Origin: Clostridioides difficile
Lineage (GTDB): Bacteria; Bacillota; Clostridia; Peptostreptococcales; Peptostreptococcaceae
NCBI GenBank assembly: GCA_012955965.1
Contig: JABBZI010000013.1
Coordinates: 1 to 64,000, forward strand
Direction: 5' to 3'
DNA: 64,000 nt
How positions within the stretch are numbered: the first letter of the stretch is position 1; each line of letters starts with the position of its first letter. Positions 18,162 through 27,215 of this stretch are shown here, in pieces. A program made the position numbers and the translations under genes. Below the pieces are notes generated by a model. That model was not told the origin of the DNA, searched no databases, and saw only the letters and a program-made list of their open reading frames with translations.

Positions 18162-18183
18162 AAAGAAGTCTACTGACTTCTTT
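18162..18183 (-). terminator. Intrinsic terminator after ftsZ
   Basis: Arms AAAGAAGTC (18162-18170) and GACTTCTTT (18175-18183) with a 4-base loop are followed on the minus strand by TTTATTTT. Confidence 0.85.
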
Positions 18184-18196
18184 ATAAATTTATATA

Positions 18197-19354
18197 TTAT
18201 CTTCTTCTTCTTAGGAATGTAGGTATCTCCATGCTCTCATCATCATCTTCTTCGATTATGCTTGCTTTTTTAGGAGCTTCTATTTTTTCCTCAACAATTA
18301 CTTCTTCTTCAATTTCTTTTACAGCTTGTTTTACTGTTGTATTTAATGAAGAACGTATGCTTGACTTAGGCTTAGTATCTAAGTCTAATATCCCACTTTG
18401 TAATCCTTCAAATCCTGTTGCGATTACTGTAATCATTATCTCATCACCTAAATCTTCTTTTATAGAAGCACCAAATATAACATTCGCCTCTGGGTCACAG
18501 GATTCCATAACTAAAGTAGATGCTTCATTAACTTCAAATAATCCTAAGTTAGGTCCACCAGTAACGTTAAGAAGAACTCCTTTAGCTCCTTGTATTGATG
18601 TCTCTAAAAGTGGAGATTGAATAGCTTGTCTAGCAGCATCTATTGCTCTAGTCTCACCACTAGCACTACCTATACCCATATGAGCAAGACCCTTATCTTT
18701 CATTATAGTAGTAACATCTGCAAAGTCTAGGTTTATTAAGCCTTCAACTGCTATAAGGTCAGAAATTGATTGTATACCTTGTTTTAATACATCATCTGCA
18801 ACTGCAAAAGCGTCTAACATTGAAGTATTTTTTTGTACTATTTGTAAAAGCCTATCGTTTGGTATTGTTATAAGAGTATCAACTTTTGATTTAAGTTCTG
18901 CTATTCCACCTTCAGCATTTTTCATCCTTATCTTACCTTCAAATGCAAAAGGTTTTGTAACTACACCAACTGTAAGTATACCCATTTCTTTTGCCAAGCC
19001 TGCAACTACTGGAGCAGCTCCTGTACCAGTACCGCCGCCCATTCCGGCTGTAACAAAGACCATATCAGCTCCTTGAAGCAATTTTACTATCTCATCTTTA
19101 CTCTCCTCAGCAGCTCTTTTTCCTACTTCTGGATTTGCTCCTGCACCAAGTCCTCTAGTTAATTTTTCTCCTATTTGAACTTTATATTCAGCTTTTGATG
19201 TATATAAAGCTTGTTTATCTGTATTTACTGATATAAATTCAACGCCTTTTAGTTGAGCTTCTACCATTCTATTGACAGCATTGTTTCCACCGCCACCTAC
19301 ACCTATTACTTTAATTTGTGCACATTCTTCTAATTCTACGTCAAAGTTTAGCAT
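18197..19354 (-). CDS. ftsZ: Cell division protein FtsZ
   Basis: FtsZ is the tubulin-like GTPase that forms the division ring, used for both vegetative and sporulation septation. The 385-residue protein has VGGGGNNAV near the N-terminus, the tubulin signature [12 protein letters not shown], and the C-terminal conserved peptide [11 protein letters not shown] for membrane-anchor binding. An acidic/basic linker precedes that peptide. The ATG at 19354 ([10 protein letters not shown]) has AAGGGGG at 6-base spacing; the longer frame begins at 19381 and an adjacent ATG lies at 19357. ftsA is absent next to ftsZ, so the membrane anchor must be encoded elsewhere or be another protein such as SepF. Confidence 0.97.
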   Translation of the reverse strand: MLNFDVELEECAQIKVIGVGGGGNNAVNRMVEAQLKGVEFISVNTDKQALYTSKAEYKVQIGEKLTRGLGAGANPEVGKRAAEESKDEIVKLLQGADMVFVTAGMGGGTGTGAAPVVAGLAKEMGILTVGVVTKPFAFEGKIRMKNAEGGIAELKSKVDTLITIPNDRLLQIVQKNTSMLDAFAVADDVLKQGIQSISDLIAVEGLINLDFADVTTIMKDKGLAHMGIGSASGETRAIDAARQAIQSPLLETSIQGAKGVLLNVTGGPNLGLFEVNEASTLVMESCDPEANVIFGASIKEDLGDEIMITVIATGFEGLQSGILDLDTKPKSSIRSSLNTTVKQAVKEIEEEVIVEEKIEAPKKASIIEEDDDESMEIPTFLRRRR

Positions 19355-19542
19355 CATAAACCCCCTTCTCTCATGATTCAAAGTTATCGTATGTATTAAT
19401 TATATCATTTTCTTCTTTTATTTTGTTAACCTTTAAGTAACATATTCCACAAAAACGTAAATTTTCCTTTTTAATTTTCTTACTTATATTGTCAAATATT
19501 ACTCTTGAGTATAAAATAATTTACATATATATCAAATGCTCT

Positions 19543-19896
19543 TTAATTTCTACGTTTTTTATTCATAATATTGCTAACGACATAACGTCTAATTATGGAT
19601 AAATTATTAAATAATCTCATACCAAAAACTAATACAGCAACATAGTAAAGAGAAACTCCTAATTTTTCTCCTATATAAGTCAATAGTATAGCTAATATAG
19701 CATTACCTATGAAACCAGTAACAAAAATTACATTATCATAGTTATCTTCAAAACTGGATTTTATCGCTCCAAAAATAGAATCCATTATTGCAAGAATAGC
19801 TACTGACATATATATAGAATAATCCATAGAATATGTAAATGGAATGTAGTAACCTACTACCACACCAAATGCCAATCCTCCTAAAACCCATATCAT
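19543..19896 (-). CDS. sbp: Small basic protein Sbp (DUF1290 membrane protein)
   Basis: This 117-residue membrane protein matches the DUF1290 'small basic protein' family found in Firmicute division clusters (compare B. subtilis sbp next to ftsAZ). It has about three to four hydrophobic segments and the pattern MSVAILAIMDSIFGAIKSSFED followed by a basic C-terminus (MNKKRRN). The function is not established; position between the DUF881 genes and ftsZ suggests a division or envelope role. Confidence 0.9.
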   Translation of the reverse strand: MIWVLGGLAFGVVVGYYIPFTYSMDYSIYMSVAILAIMDSIFGAIKSSFEDNYDNVIFVTGFIGNAILAILLTYIGEKLGVSLYYVAVLVFGMRLFNNLSIIRRYVVSNIMNKKRRN

Positions 19897-19994
19897 AAAT
19901 CCTCACCTCTTTATTTTACTTTGAAACACAACTATATTACAATCCTTTTTATTAAATTTTCTTATTTTTTCTTTATTTTTTTATATTTTTCGCT

Positions 19995-20669
19995 TTATTT
20001 TGCGAATAAATCCACTTTATTTCCATTATTTTCCACTATTTTTATGTTGATTCCATATATCTCCTTAAGAGATTTAGCATATGATTCTGGAGAATTTATA
20101 GCAGCACTCAATAAATCTATATCTCCTATAGCTTTTATTATAAAGGGTTGTCCATATGTAGTATCATTTACTGTAATAGTAGCTCCTGAACATTTTATCT
20201 TACTAGTTGATAGTACTCTTTCTCCATTTATAGAAATTGCTTTTGCACCAGCTTTTTTTAAATCATTTAAAACTCTTAAAATATCAATGTCATGTATAAT
20301 CAAGTCATTTGGGTTCTGCCCATCTTTTAGCTCTCTATCACTATCTTTCATAGTAATAGTTATACCTGGCCCTGTAACAGTTGAATAACCACTTAATTCT
20401 TTAACTTCTTCAAGTTCTTTTTTCATAAGTGTCTGAATAGATTCATTTCCACTCTCTTTTGCTTCCTTATATTCATTCAAAGTTTTCTTGTTACTTTTAA
20501 GCGCTTCTTTTAAATGTTTTATTTCTTTCTTTGTATTTTCTATCTCACTTTCAATATTTTCAGTCTGACTCAATGTTATATATACTTTATTTGGGTCTAG
20601 TGACTTTGTATAAGTTGATATGAAAATGCCTAATATGAACGCTCCTAATATAACCATTTTCTTTTTCAT
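19995..20669 (-). CDS. DUF881 family membrane-anchored protein (second copy)
   Basis: This 224-residue protein has an N-terminal membrane anchor (residues about 4-22), a coiled-coil stretch (about 35-75, ENIESEIENTKKEIKHLKEA) and a DUF881 domain with GPGITITMKDSD, DILRVLNDLKKAGAKAISING and TTYGQPFIIKAIGD. The domain is extracytoplasmic. It is a tandem paralogue of the gene at 20674-21372, with a four-base gap. DUF881 proteins are typical of Firmicute division clusters (YlxW/YlxX-like); the molecular role is unknown. Confidence 0.9.
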   Translation of the reverse strand: MKKKMVILGAFILGIFISTYTKSLDPNKVYITLSQTENIESEIENTKKEIKHLKEALKSNKKTLNEYKEAKESGNESIQTLMKKELEEVKELSGYSTVTGPGITITMKDSDRELKDGQNPNDLIIHDIDILRVLNDLKKAGAKAISINGERVLSTSKIKCSGATITVNDTTYGQPFIIKAIGDIDLLSAAINSPESYAKSLKEIYGINIKIVENNGNKVDLFAK

Positions 20670-20673
20670 ACTA

Positions 20674-21372
20674 TTATTTCCTCTCCACTTTGTTTATATC
20701 ACCATGTCCATCTATTTCTACATTCTCTTCTTTGCTTACTTTTACCTTAGCATTATAATACGTTTCTATTTCCCAGACAATACCATATTTTATATTAAGT
20801 GCAGAAGCTAATGTATCAGAATCACCAATTGCTTTTATTATAATTGGTTCTTTTATAACAGTGTCATTCATGTAAAGCTTATCCTCTTTTAAATACATAT
20901 ATGTATTAGAAACTATTCTCTGTCCGTTTATAGATATAGCACTCGCTTGTGCTGAATTTAATTTATTTATCATTGATAGTAATAAATCATAATTATATAG
21001 TATACTATCATTTTTATCAGAGCTTCCTAAATCTTTTACAGAATTTATCTCAACTTTTATACCTTTGCCTTCAACATCTGTATATCCAGCCAATGTCTCA
21101 TATTTTTCTATTTCTGACTTAAGTATATCTTGCTCTCCTTCATTACTTTTACCTCTATAAGTCTCTACATCTTTCTTCACACTATTAATTTCTGATTGTA
21201 AATCCTCTTTTTCTTTTTTTAAAGATTTGAGTTCTTCTGTAAGTTGCTCTCCTCTTTTGAAAGTTGTCATACCTCTATTTTCTATATTAATAATTTTAAG
21301 TTGTAAACTAACAAGGACACCTAATACAATACTTCCTATGACTATGCTTTTATTTATAAATCTTTTTTTCAA
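20674..21372 (-). CDS. DUF881 family membrane-anchored protein (first copy)
   Basis: This 232-residue protein has the same plan as its downstream neighbour: an N-terminal membrane segment, a coiled coil (TEELKSLKKEKEDLQSEINS) and a DUF881 domain (LAGYTDVEGKGIKVEI, QASAISINGQRIVSN, IIKAIGDSDTLASAL). The start is a TTG at 21372 with AAGGAAGTG upstream. It sits between ftsQ and the second DUF881 gene in one transcription unit, matching the YlxW/YlxX position in Bacillus division clusters. Confidence 0.9.
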   Translation of the reverse strand: MKKRFINKSIVIGSIVLGVLVSLQLKIINIENRGMTTFKRGEQLTEELKSLKKEKEDLQSEINSVKKDVETYRGKSNEGEQDILKSEIEKYETLAGYTDVEGKGIKVEINSVKDLGSSDKNDSILYNYDLLLSMINKLNSAQASAISINGQRIVSNTYMYLKEDKLYMNDTVIKEPIIIKAIGDSDTLASALNIKYGIVWEIETYYNAKVKVSKEENVEIDGHGDINKVERK

Positions 21373-21394
21373 TATATCACTTCCTTACGATTGT

Positions 21395-22135
21395 CTATCC
21401 TTCAGGACTATACACAGCTAATTTCCCATAATTAAGATTTATAGTCCCGCCCTTGGTATTTTTATTTTGCAGGTCAATCAGAATTTTACTTACCCTAGAT
21501 ATATTATAATCTAAGTTATCATCATTAGAAAGTAAGATTTTTATATTACTTCTTGTGAGCATATTTATATTGCTTTCTTTTCTTAAGTTTACATAATTTA
21601 TTTTTCTATAAAGTCCCTCTTCTTTTAAAGAGTTTAAAGTTTTAAATACATTCTCTTTAGTTTTGTAATTCTTAAATTTTATTGATTTATCATCATCAAC
21701 ACTATAATCAACATCTACTATTAAGTCCTTTTTACTTTCATTAGAACCTCTAAGTTCCTCTAATAAGTTGCCTTTCTTATCTATATAACAATAATTATCT
21801 ACATTTTTTAATACTGCAAATATTTCTTTTTCTTTTAAACTTATAATTATTTTATTTGGAAATTTTCTTTTTATTTCTACATTCTCTATATATGGATTTT
21901 CCATAAGTTTCTTTTTCATATCTTTAAAATTATATGCAAAGATATTTTCATGTGTATTTATATTTAGTTCTTTCATTATATTTGATTTAGTGACTCTCTT
22001 ATTTCCTATTACATCTATCTTCTTTACATCAAATAAATCACTTTTTACAATCATACATATTCCAAAAGATAGCATAAGTATAAAGACTAAAACTATCATG
22101 ACATTATTCGTATTTAGCTTCCTTTTCTTTTTCAA
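21395..22135 (-). CDS. ftsQ: Cell division protein FtsQ/DivIB
   Basis: FtsQ/DivIB is a bitopic membrane protein that links FtsL/FtsB to septal peptidoglycan synthases. The 246-residue protein has a basic N-terminus, one membrane segment (about residues 12-30) and an extracellular POTRA domain (FDVKKIDVIGNKRVTKSNIMKE), followed by the beta domain with KRKFPNKIIISLKE and a C-terminal NLRKESNINML/GGTINLNYGK part. The start appears to be TTG at 22135 with GGGG about 11 bases upstream. It lies after murG, from which it is separated by a hairpin at 22344-22394. Confidence 0.92.
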   Translation of the reverse strand: MKKKRKLNTNNVMIVLVFILMLSFGICMIVKSDLFDVKKIDVIGNKRVTKSNIMKELNINTHENIFAYNFKDMKKKLMENPYIENVEIKRKFPNKIIISLKEKEIFAVLKNVDNYCYIDKKGNLLEELRGSNESKKDLIVDVDYSVDDDKSIKFKNYKTKENVFKTLNSLKEEGLYRKINYVNLRKESNINMLTRSNIKILLSNDDNLDYNISRVSKILIDLQNKNTKGGTINLNYGKLAVYSPEG

Positions 22136-22343
22136 ATATAATCAACCCCTTTGGTTAATAAATACACCTTTAGAGCTTATTTTCCCTACAAGAAAATTAT
22201 AATATTTAAAGTCAAATTTTTTCATTTTCTTACAAAACATCTAAATAAAGTATAAATAAACATAAATAAATCAATGCTTCACCAAAATAAATATAAAAGG
22301 TTATATATATTTCAAACATTTAAACTTGTGTACATACAAATAA

Positions 22344-22394
22344 ACCCCTAATTTATAATAATTTAGAAAATCTAATATATTATAAATCAGGGGT
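22344..22394 (-). terminator. Hairpin between murG and ftsQ
   Basis: Arms ACCCCTAATTTATAATA and TATTATAAATCAGGGGT pair with one mismatch just after the murG stop. The T tail on the minus strand (TTTATTTG) is weak, so termination may be partial. Confidence 0.6.
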
Positions 22395-22404
22395 AAATAT
22401 TGAT

Positions 22405-23631
22405 TTACCTTTTCTTTATTCCAATTACTTTGGCTTGACCTTCTATACTTGGAGTTACTTCTTTTTTTATTTCTTTTACTTCATCAACAACCTTTTCTTT
22501 TTTTGTTTTTTTAGATGACGATTTTTGTGTTGAATTATATACTTTTATTATCTCATCATATATAAGGTCTATGGCTTCAGGTTTCCCTATAGTTTTACTT
22601 GCATTTGCCATATCAACCAAAAGTTCTCTATCCCCTAAAAGTTTAAATACTGCTGTATTTAGGCTCTCTGGAGTTAGATTTTTTTCTAAAATTGCAATCC
22701 CTGCACCTTGCTTTTCTATACTTTTAGCATTATACTCTTGATGATTTTCGGCAGTATATGCTTTAGGTATTATTATAGATGGCTTTCCAAGAGCAGTTAT
22801 TTCAGCTAATGAAATTGCACCTGCACTACCTATAACTAAATCGCTTGCTGCAAGTGCATTTGCCATATCTTCTAAGTAAGGTACAACCTTTTGGTATGGC
22901 TTAAGATTTACATCACTAATACTTTCCATAAACTCATCATAATAGCTTCTTCCTGTAGCAAATATAAAAGCTATATCTTCATTTACCATGTTCTTTATTA
23001 CAAGTCTCATTGCATCATTTATTTTTCTTGAGCCTCCACTACCACCATAGCAAAGAACCATTCTTTTTTCTTCACTTATTGCAAGATTCTTTCTTGCAAT
23101 ATTTTTTCTTGATAATAAAATTTCTTTTCTAACTGGATTTCCTGTAAAAACTAATTTTTCTTCTGCTGTTTCTGGAAATCGTTTATGTGAATCTTCAAAA
23201 CTTGTAAGTACCTTTGTAACTGTTTTGGATAAAATCTTATTAGTCACGCCAGGAAAAGAATTTTGCTCATGTATTATGGCTGGTATTTTCCCCATAGATG
23301 CATTAAATAAAACAGGTCCACTAACATATCCACCAGTTCCTATAACTACATCTGGTTTAAATTTCTTAACAATCTTTCTTGATTGTTCCAGACCTTTGAA
23401 AAGCTTAAAAACTCTTTTTACATTATCGAAGTCTATTTTTCGCTTAAATCCTTGTACTGTCACAGTCTTTAATTCAAATCCATACTTAGGAACTATTTCT
23501 GATTCTATTCCTTTTTCCGTCCCAACAAAAATTATCTCAGCGTCTGGATGCTCATCTCTTATTTTGTTAGCAATAGCTATAGCTGGATACACGTGCCCTC
23601 CAGTTCCACCGCCTGATAATAAAACTTTCAT
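22405..23631 (-). CDS. murG: MurG, lipid II-forming GlcNAc transferase
   Basis: MurG adds N-acetylglucosamine from UDP-GlcNAc to lipid I on the inner membrane face, forming lipid II. The N-terminal glycine-rich loop SGGGTGGHVYPA, middle IHEQNSFPGVTNK, and UDP-GlcNAc site GGSGGSRKIND/AGAISLAEITALGKP are all present. At 408 residues it is about 45-50 longer than usual because of a Lys/Glu-rich C-terminal tail (STQKSSSKKTKKEK...) not part of the fold. The ATG at 23631 has AGGAG upstream; a TTG immediately before it is unlikely. It follows spoVE. Confidence 0.96.
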   Translation of the reverse strand: MKVLLSGGGTGGHVYPAIAIANKIRDEHPDAEIIFVGTEKGIESEIVPKYGFELKTVTVQGFKRKIDFDNVKRVFKLFKGLEQSRKIVKKFKPDVVIGTGGYVSGPVLFNASMGKIPAIIHEQNSFPGVTNKILSKTVTKVLTSFEDSHKRFPETAEEKLVFTGNPVRKEILLSRKNIARKNLAISEEKRMVLCYGGSGGSRKINDAMRLVIKNMVNEDIAFIFATGRSYYDEFMESISDVNLKPYQKVVPYLEDMANALAASDLVIGSAGAISLAEITALGKPSIIIPKAYTAENHQEYNAKSIEKQGAGIAILEKNLTPESLNTAVFKLLGDRELLVDMANASKTIGKPEAIDLIYDEIIKVYNSTQKSSSKKTKKEKVVDEVKEIKKEVTPSIEGQAKVIGIKKR

Positions 23632-23648
23632 CAAATCATCATCTCCTG

Positions 23649-24779
23649 TTAATTAATTTTGACATGCTTTGAGATGTTTAACACTATACCCACAGCTCCC
23701 ATAAAGATGGTGAGCGAGGTTCCCCCATAACTTATAAATGGTAGTGCTACACCTGTAGCTGGCATTGATGATGTTGCAACTGCTATATTTAAAGCTGCTT
23801 GTATTCCAATTTGTGCTCCTATACCTATGACAACCATACAAGCAAATACATTAGAAGTCTTCAAAGCTATTCTTACACATCTGTAGACTAATGCTACAAA
23901 TAGCATAATAACTATTATACAACCAATCAATCCTAACTCTTCTCCTATTATAGCAAATATAAAGTCATTTTGTGGCTCTGGTATATAAAAATACTTTTGT
24001 TTACTCTTTCCTAAGCCTAGACCAAACAATCCACCTGAACCAAGTGCATATAAACCTTGTATTACCTGATACCCCTTACCAAGAGGGTCTTGAAAAGGGT
24101 CTAAAAACGATGTAACACGGCTAAGTCTATAAGGTTCAGCAATTACTAATGCAGCAAATAAAGCAGCCCCACTTCCAATCATAGCAAATACAATTTTCAT
24201 ATCCATTCCAGCAACAAATATCATTACAAATGTAACTAAAATTACAGTACCTGCTGTTGATAGATTTGGCTGAAGTATTATCAACGCAAAAAATATCCCT
24301 GGAACTACGAGAAGTGGTACAACACCTTTTGTCAAAGATTTTATCTTATCATAATTTTTTTCAATTAATTTTGCAGTCAATATTATTGTAGCAAACTTAG
24401 CTATTTCTGCTGGCTGAAATGTTAAAGCACCTATTCCTAACCATCTTTTTGCTCCATTTGCTTCTATCCCTAAAGGGGTTAGAACTAACAATAATAACAC
24501 TACTGCTATAGCTCCAATCGCTGTAGCATTTTTCTTCCAAAAACTATAATCTATCCTTGATGTAATAATCATCACTATAAACCCAAGTATAGCATATATT
24601 ACATTCTTTTTTAGAAAATAGTACGCATCATTGTGTTTAAATGAAGATTGTATAAAACTTGCACTAAACACCATGACTATTCCTACAAATACTAAAAGCA
24701 TAGTAGTATAAAATACTACTCCATCAAATTCAGTCTTCATCCTTATGTCAATTTGTTTTTTCAAATTTTCTTTAGGCAT
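23649..24779 (-). CDS. spoVE: SEDS-family peptidoglycan glycosyltransferase SpoVE (FtsW-like)
   Basis: SEDS proteins polymerise glycan strands from lipid II. The 376-residue protein has about ten membrane segments and family motifs KRWLGIGALTFQPAEIAKFA, GKGYQVIQGLYALGSGGLFG, QNDFIFAIIGEELG and GVALPFISYGGTS. Its place in the cluster next to murD and murG fits FtsW or SpoVE. It is called SpoVE because the partner in the cluster is SpoVD, and these two are understood to work as a pair in spore formation in C. difficile. The ATG at 24779 has GGAGGT about 12 bases upstream. Confidence 0.92.
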   Translation of the reverse strand: MPKENLKKQIDIRMKTEFDGVVFYTTMLLVFVGIVMVFSASFIQSSFKHNDAYYFLKKNVIYAILGFIVMIITSRIDYSFWKKNATAIGAIAVVLLLLVLTPLGIEANGAKRWLGIGALTFQPAEIAKFATIILTAKLIEKNYDKIKSLTKGVVPLLVVPGIFFALIILQPNLSTAGTVILVTFVMIFVAGMDMKIVFAMIGSGAALFAALVIAEPYRLSRVTSFLDPFQDPLGKGYQVIQGLYALGSGGLFGLGLGKSKQKYFYIPEPQNDFIFAIIGEELGLIGCIIVIMLFVALVYRCVRIALKTSNVFACMVVIGIGAQIGIQAALNIAVATSSMPATGVALPFISYGGTSLTIFMGAVGIVLNISKHVKIN

Positions 24780-24830
24780 CCAACTAATCTACCTCCATTC
24801 TTCCATTCAAGTAAGTTTAGAGGTAAGAGA

Positions 24831-26186
24831 TTATTTTAAATTGTTTACATTATCTTTGAAGTCTTTCCCTCTTACTTCAAAACTTTCATACATATCCCAA
24901 CTTGCACAAGCTGGTGAAAGAAGCACTATATCTCCACTTTTTGAAATCTCATGAGAAGTCTTAACTGCTTCTTCCATATCTTTTACTATATGTATGTCAT
25001 TAAATCCTTTATTTTTGGCACAATTTTCTATCTTTGATGCAGTTTCTCCTAACAAGACTATTGATTTAACATATGACTTTGCAGTTTCAAAAAGTTCATC
25101 AAAATTACTGCCTTTATCCATTCCTCCTGCTATAAGTATTATAGGTCTATTGTAAGACTGCACAGCTTTTATAGTAGAGTCTGGATTAGTTCCTTTTGAA
25201 TCATTTACATAGATTACATTATCTAAGTTTCGTACAAACTCTTGTCTGTGTTCAACGCCTTTAAACGTCATCAGTACATCCTTTATAACTTCTAAGTTAA
25301 CTTTACAGACATATGCTATTGCTATAGCTGCCATACAGTTTTCTAAATTATGACCTCCAGGTAAACTTACATCATCTTTATTTAGAAATTTGATTTTATC
25401 ATCTATATCTATTATTATGTCATTATTTTCTAAATATACTCCTCCATTTACTTTTTGAGTTCTTGAAAAGTAAATTACTTTAGCATTACATTTGTGAGTT
25501 AGACCTTTCACTATCTCATCATCGTAATTTAATATACAAAAATCCTCAGCAGTTTGATTCATAAATATATTTGCTTTTGCTTCTATGTATTTTTCCATAG
25601 TGTGATGTCTATTTAGATGGTCTTCTGTAATATTTAATATTGCACTTACTTTAGGTCTAAATTCATCTATACTCTCAAGTTGAAAACTGCTTAGTTCAGT
25701 TACAAGCACAGAATCTTCATTTGAAGTTTCTATAGTATCTATAACAGGATTTCCTATATTACCAACTACATATGTATCTCTTTTTGCTCTCGAAAAAATT
25801 TCTCCTACCAGGCTAGTTGTAGTTGTCTTACCATTTGTACCTGTAATCCCTATAAAAGTTGGATTATTTGATAATTTAAAAGCTAGTTCCACTTCACCAA
25901 TTATATACTTGCCCGAATTTTTTAATTTCAAGATAAATGGTAGGTCTAGTGGTACCCCTGGAGATACTACTACCATATCTATACTATCTACATCCTCTGG
26001 ATGATGTCCTAATATGTATTCTATGTCATTTATAGATTTCAATTCATCAAGTATGTTTTTCAATTTATTTTCATCTTTAATATCATTCACTATTATACTT
26101 GCACCTAATTTATCTAAATGTTTAATTGTAGATATACCAGTTTTCGCAAGTCCTACTAATAAAACTTTTTTTCCTTTTAAGTTCAT
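24831..26186 (-). CDS. murD: UDP-N-acetylmuramoyl-L-alanine--D-glutamate ligase
   Basis: MurD adds D-glutamate to UDP-MurNAc-L-alanine in the cytoplasm. The 451-residue protein has the Rossmann N-terminal domain (KKVLLVGLAKTGIS), the ATP-binding loop GITGTNGKTTTTSL, the Mur motif NITEDHLNRHHTMEKY, and the C-terminal ligase motif NDSKGTNPDSTIKA. Length is typical. It lies between mraY and spoVE, about 20 bases downstream of mraY, in the shared cell-wall operon. Confidence 0.97.
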   Translation of the reverse strand: MNLKGKKVLLVGLAKTGISTIKHLDKLGASIIVNDIKDENKLKNILDELKSINDIEYILGHHPEDVDSIDMVVVSPGVPLDLPFILKLKNSGKYIIGEVELAFKLSNNPTFIGITGTNGKTTTTSLVGEIFSRAKRDTYVVGNIGNPVIDTIETSNEDSVLVTELSSFQLESIDEFRPKVSAILNITEDHLNRHHTMEKYIEAKANIFMNQTAEDFCILNYDDEIVKGLTHKCNAKVIYFSRTQKVNGGVYLENNDIIIDIDDKIKFLNKDDVSLPGGHNLENCMAAIAIAYVCKVNLEVIKDVLMTFKGVEHRQEFVRNLDNVIYVNDSKGTNPDSTIKAVQSYNRPIILIAGGMDKGSNFDELFETAKSYVKSIVLLGETASKIENCAKNKGFNDIHIVKDMEEAVKTSHEISKSGDIVLLSPACASWDMYESFEVRGKDFKDNVNNLK

Positions 26187-26206
26187 TTTTAATTCCCCCT
26201 AGACCT

Positions 26207-27172
26207 CTAAAATACTGCTATTATACTTATCCAAGCTAAAACAACTGTTATAATCCAAAAAACAAATACAACCCTTGTCTCTGGCCAACCACATTGTTCA
26301 AAATGATGGTGTATTGGAGCCATCTTAAAGAATCTCTTTCTTGTCGCTTTAAAATAACCAACTTGAATCAATACTGATAGAGCTTCTGCAAAGTAAATTC
26401 CTCCAATTATAGGTATTATAAGCACTGAATTAGTTAGAACTGAAAATGCTACAACTGCTCCACCTAATGCCATTGAACCTGTATCTCCCATAAATACCTT
26501 TGCTGGATATGAATTAAATCCTAAAAAACCTAAACATGCTCCAACAGTTGCTGCTGCTAAAACTGCAACTTCTGTGTTTCCAGCAATAGAACTTGCAAAT
26601 AGCATAAAAAATACAGAAACTATTAAAGTTACTCCTGATGCCAATCCATCTAATCCATCAGTTAAATTCACAGCATTTACTATCGCTACGATTATAAACA
26701 TCATTATTGGTATATATAATATTCCAACATTTATTACAAAATCTGTAAATGGTATCATAAGTTGTGAAGCACTTGATGATGATGTATACTGATAAAAAGC
26801 AACATAAAAAGATAATGCAACTTGAAGGATTATTTTTTGATATGCTTTTAATCCAAGTGATCTTTTTAACTTTATCTTTATAAAGTCATCTAAAAAACCA
26901 ATAAAACCAAAACCAGCAATACATATAAGACCTACTGCCATATCATGACTAACTTTTACTCTTGTAAGTCCAGTTATTAGAATTGCAACTATCATTATAA
27001 TTCCACCCATAGTAGGTGTTCCATTTTTTGCTAGATGTGTTTGAGGTCCATCATCTCTAACTGTCTGACCAAATTTAAATTTTCTAAGCATTGGTATAAA
27101 TATTGGTCCTATTATAATTACTATTAAAAACGCAATCAATGCGGTGTACGTAAGCTCTGTTATTCCTAACAT
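26207..27172 (-). CDS. mraY: Phospho-N-acetylmuramoyl-pentapeptide transferase MraY
   Basis: MraY transfers phospho-MurNAc-pentapeptide to undecaprenyl phosphate, forming lipid I. The 321-residue membrane protein has ten predicted segments, the aspartate-rich loop FLDDFIKI, NAVNLTDGLDGLA, and FMGDTGSMALGG, plus the histidine loop APIHHHFE. The ATG at 27172 is chosen because GAGAGGAG is correctly spaced for it; the longer frame begins with a TTG at 27196. It follows murF. Confidence 0.97.
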   Translation of the reverse strand: MLGITELTYTALIAFLIVIIIGPIFIPMLRKFKFGQTVRDDGPQTHLAKNGTPTMGGIIMIVAILITGLTRVKVSHDMAVGLICIAGFGFIGFLDDFIKIKLKRSLGLKAYQKIILQVALSFYVAFYQYTSSSSASQLMIPFTDFVINVGILYIPIMMFIIVAIVNAVNLTDGLDGLASGVTLIVSVFFMLFASSIAGNTEVAVLAAATVGACLGFLGFNSYPAKVFMGDTGSMALGGAVVAFSVLTNSVLIIPIIGGIYFAEALSVLIQVGYFKATRKRFFKMAPIHHHFEQCGWPETRVVFVFWIITVVLAWISIIAVF

Positions 27173-27215
27173 CGTAAAACTCCTCTCCCTTGTCAATTAA
27201 CTCATTAGTTTAAGC

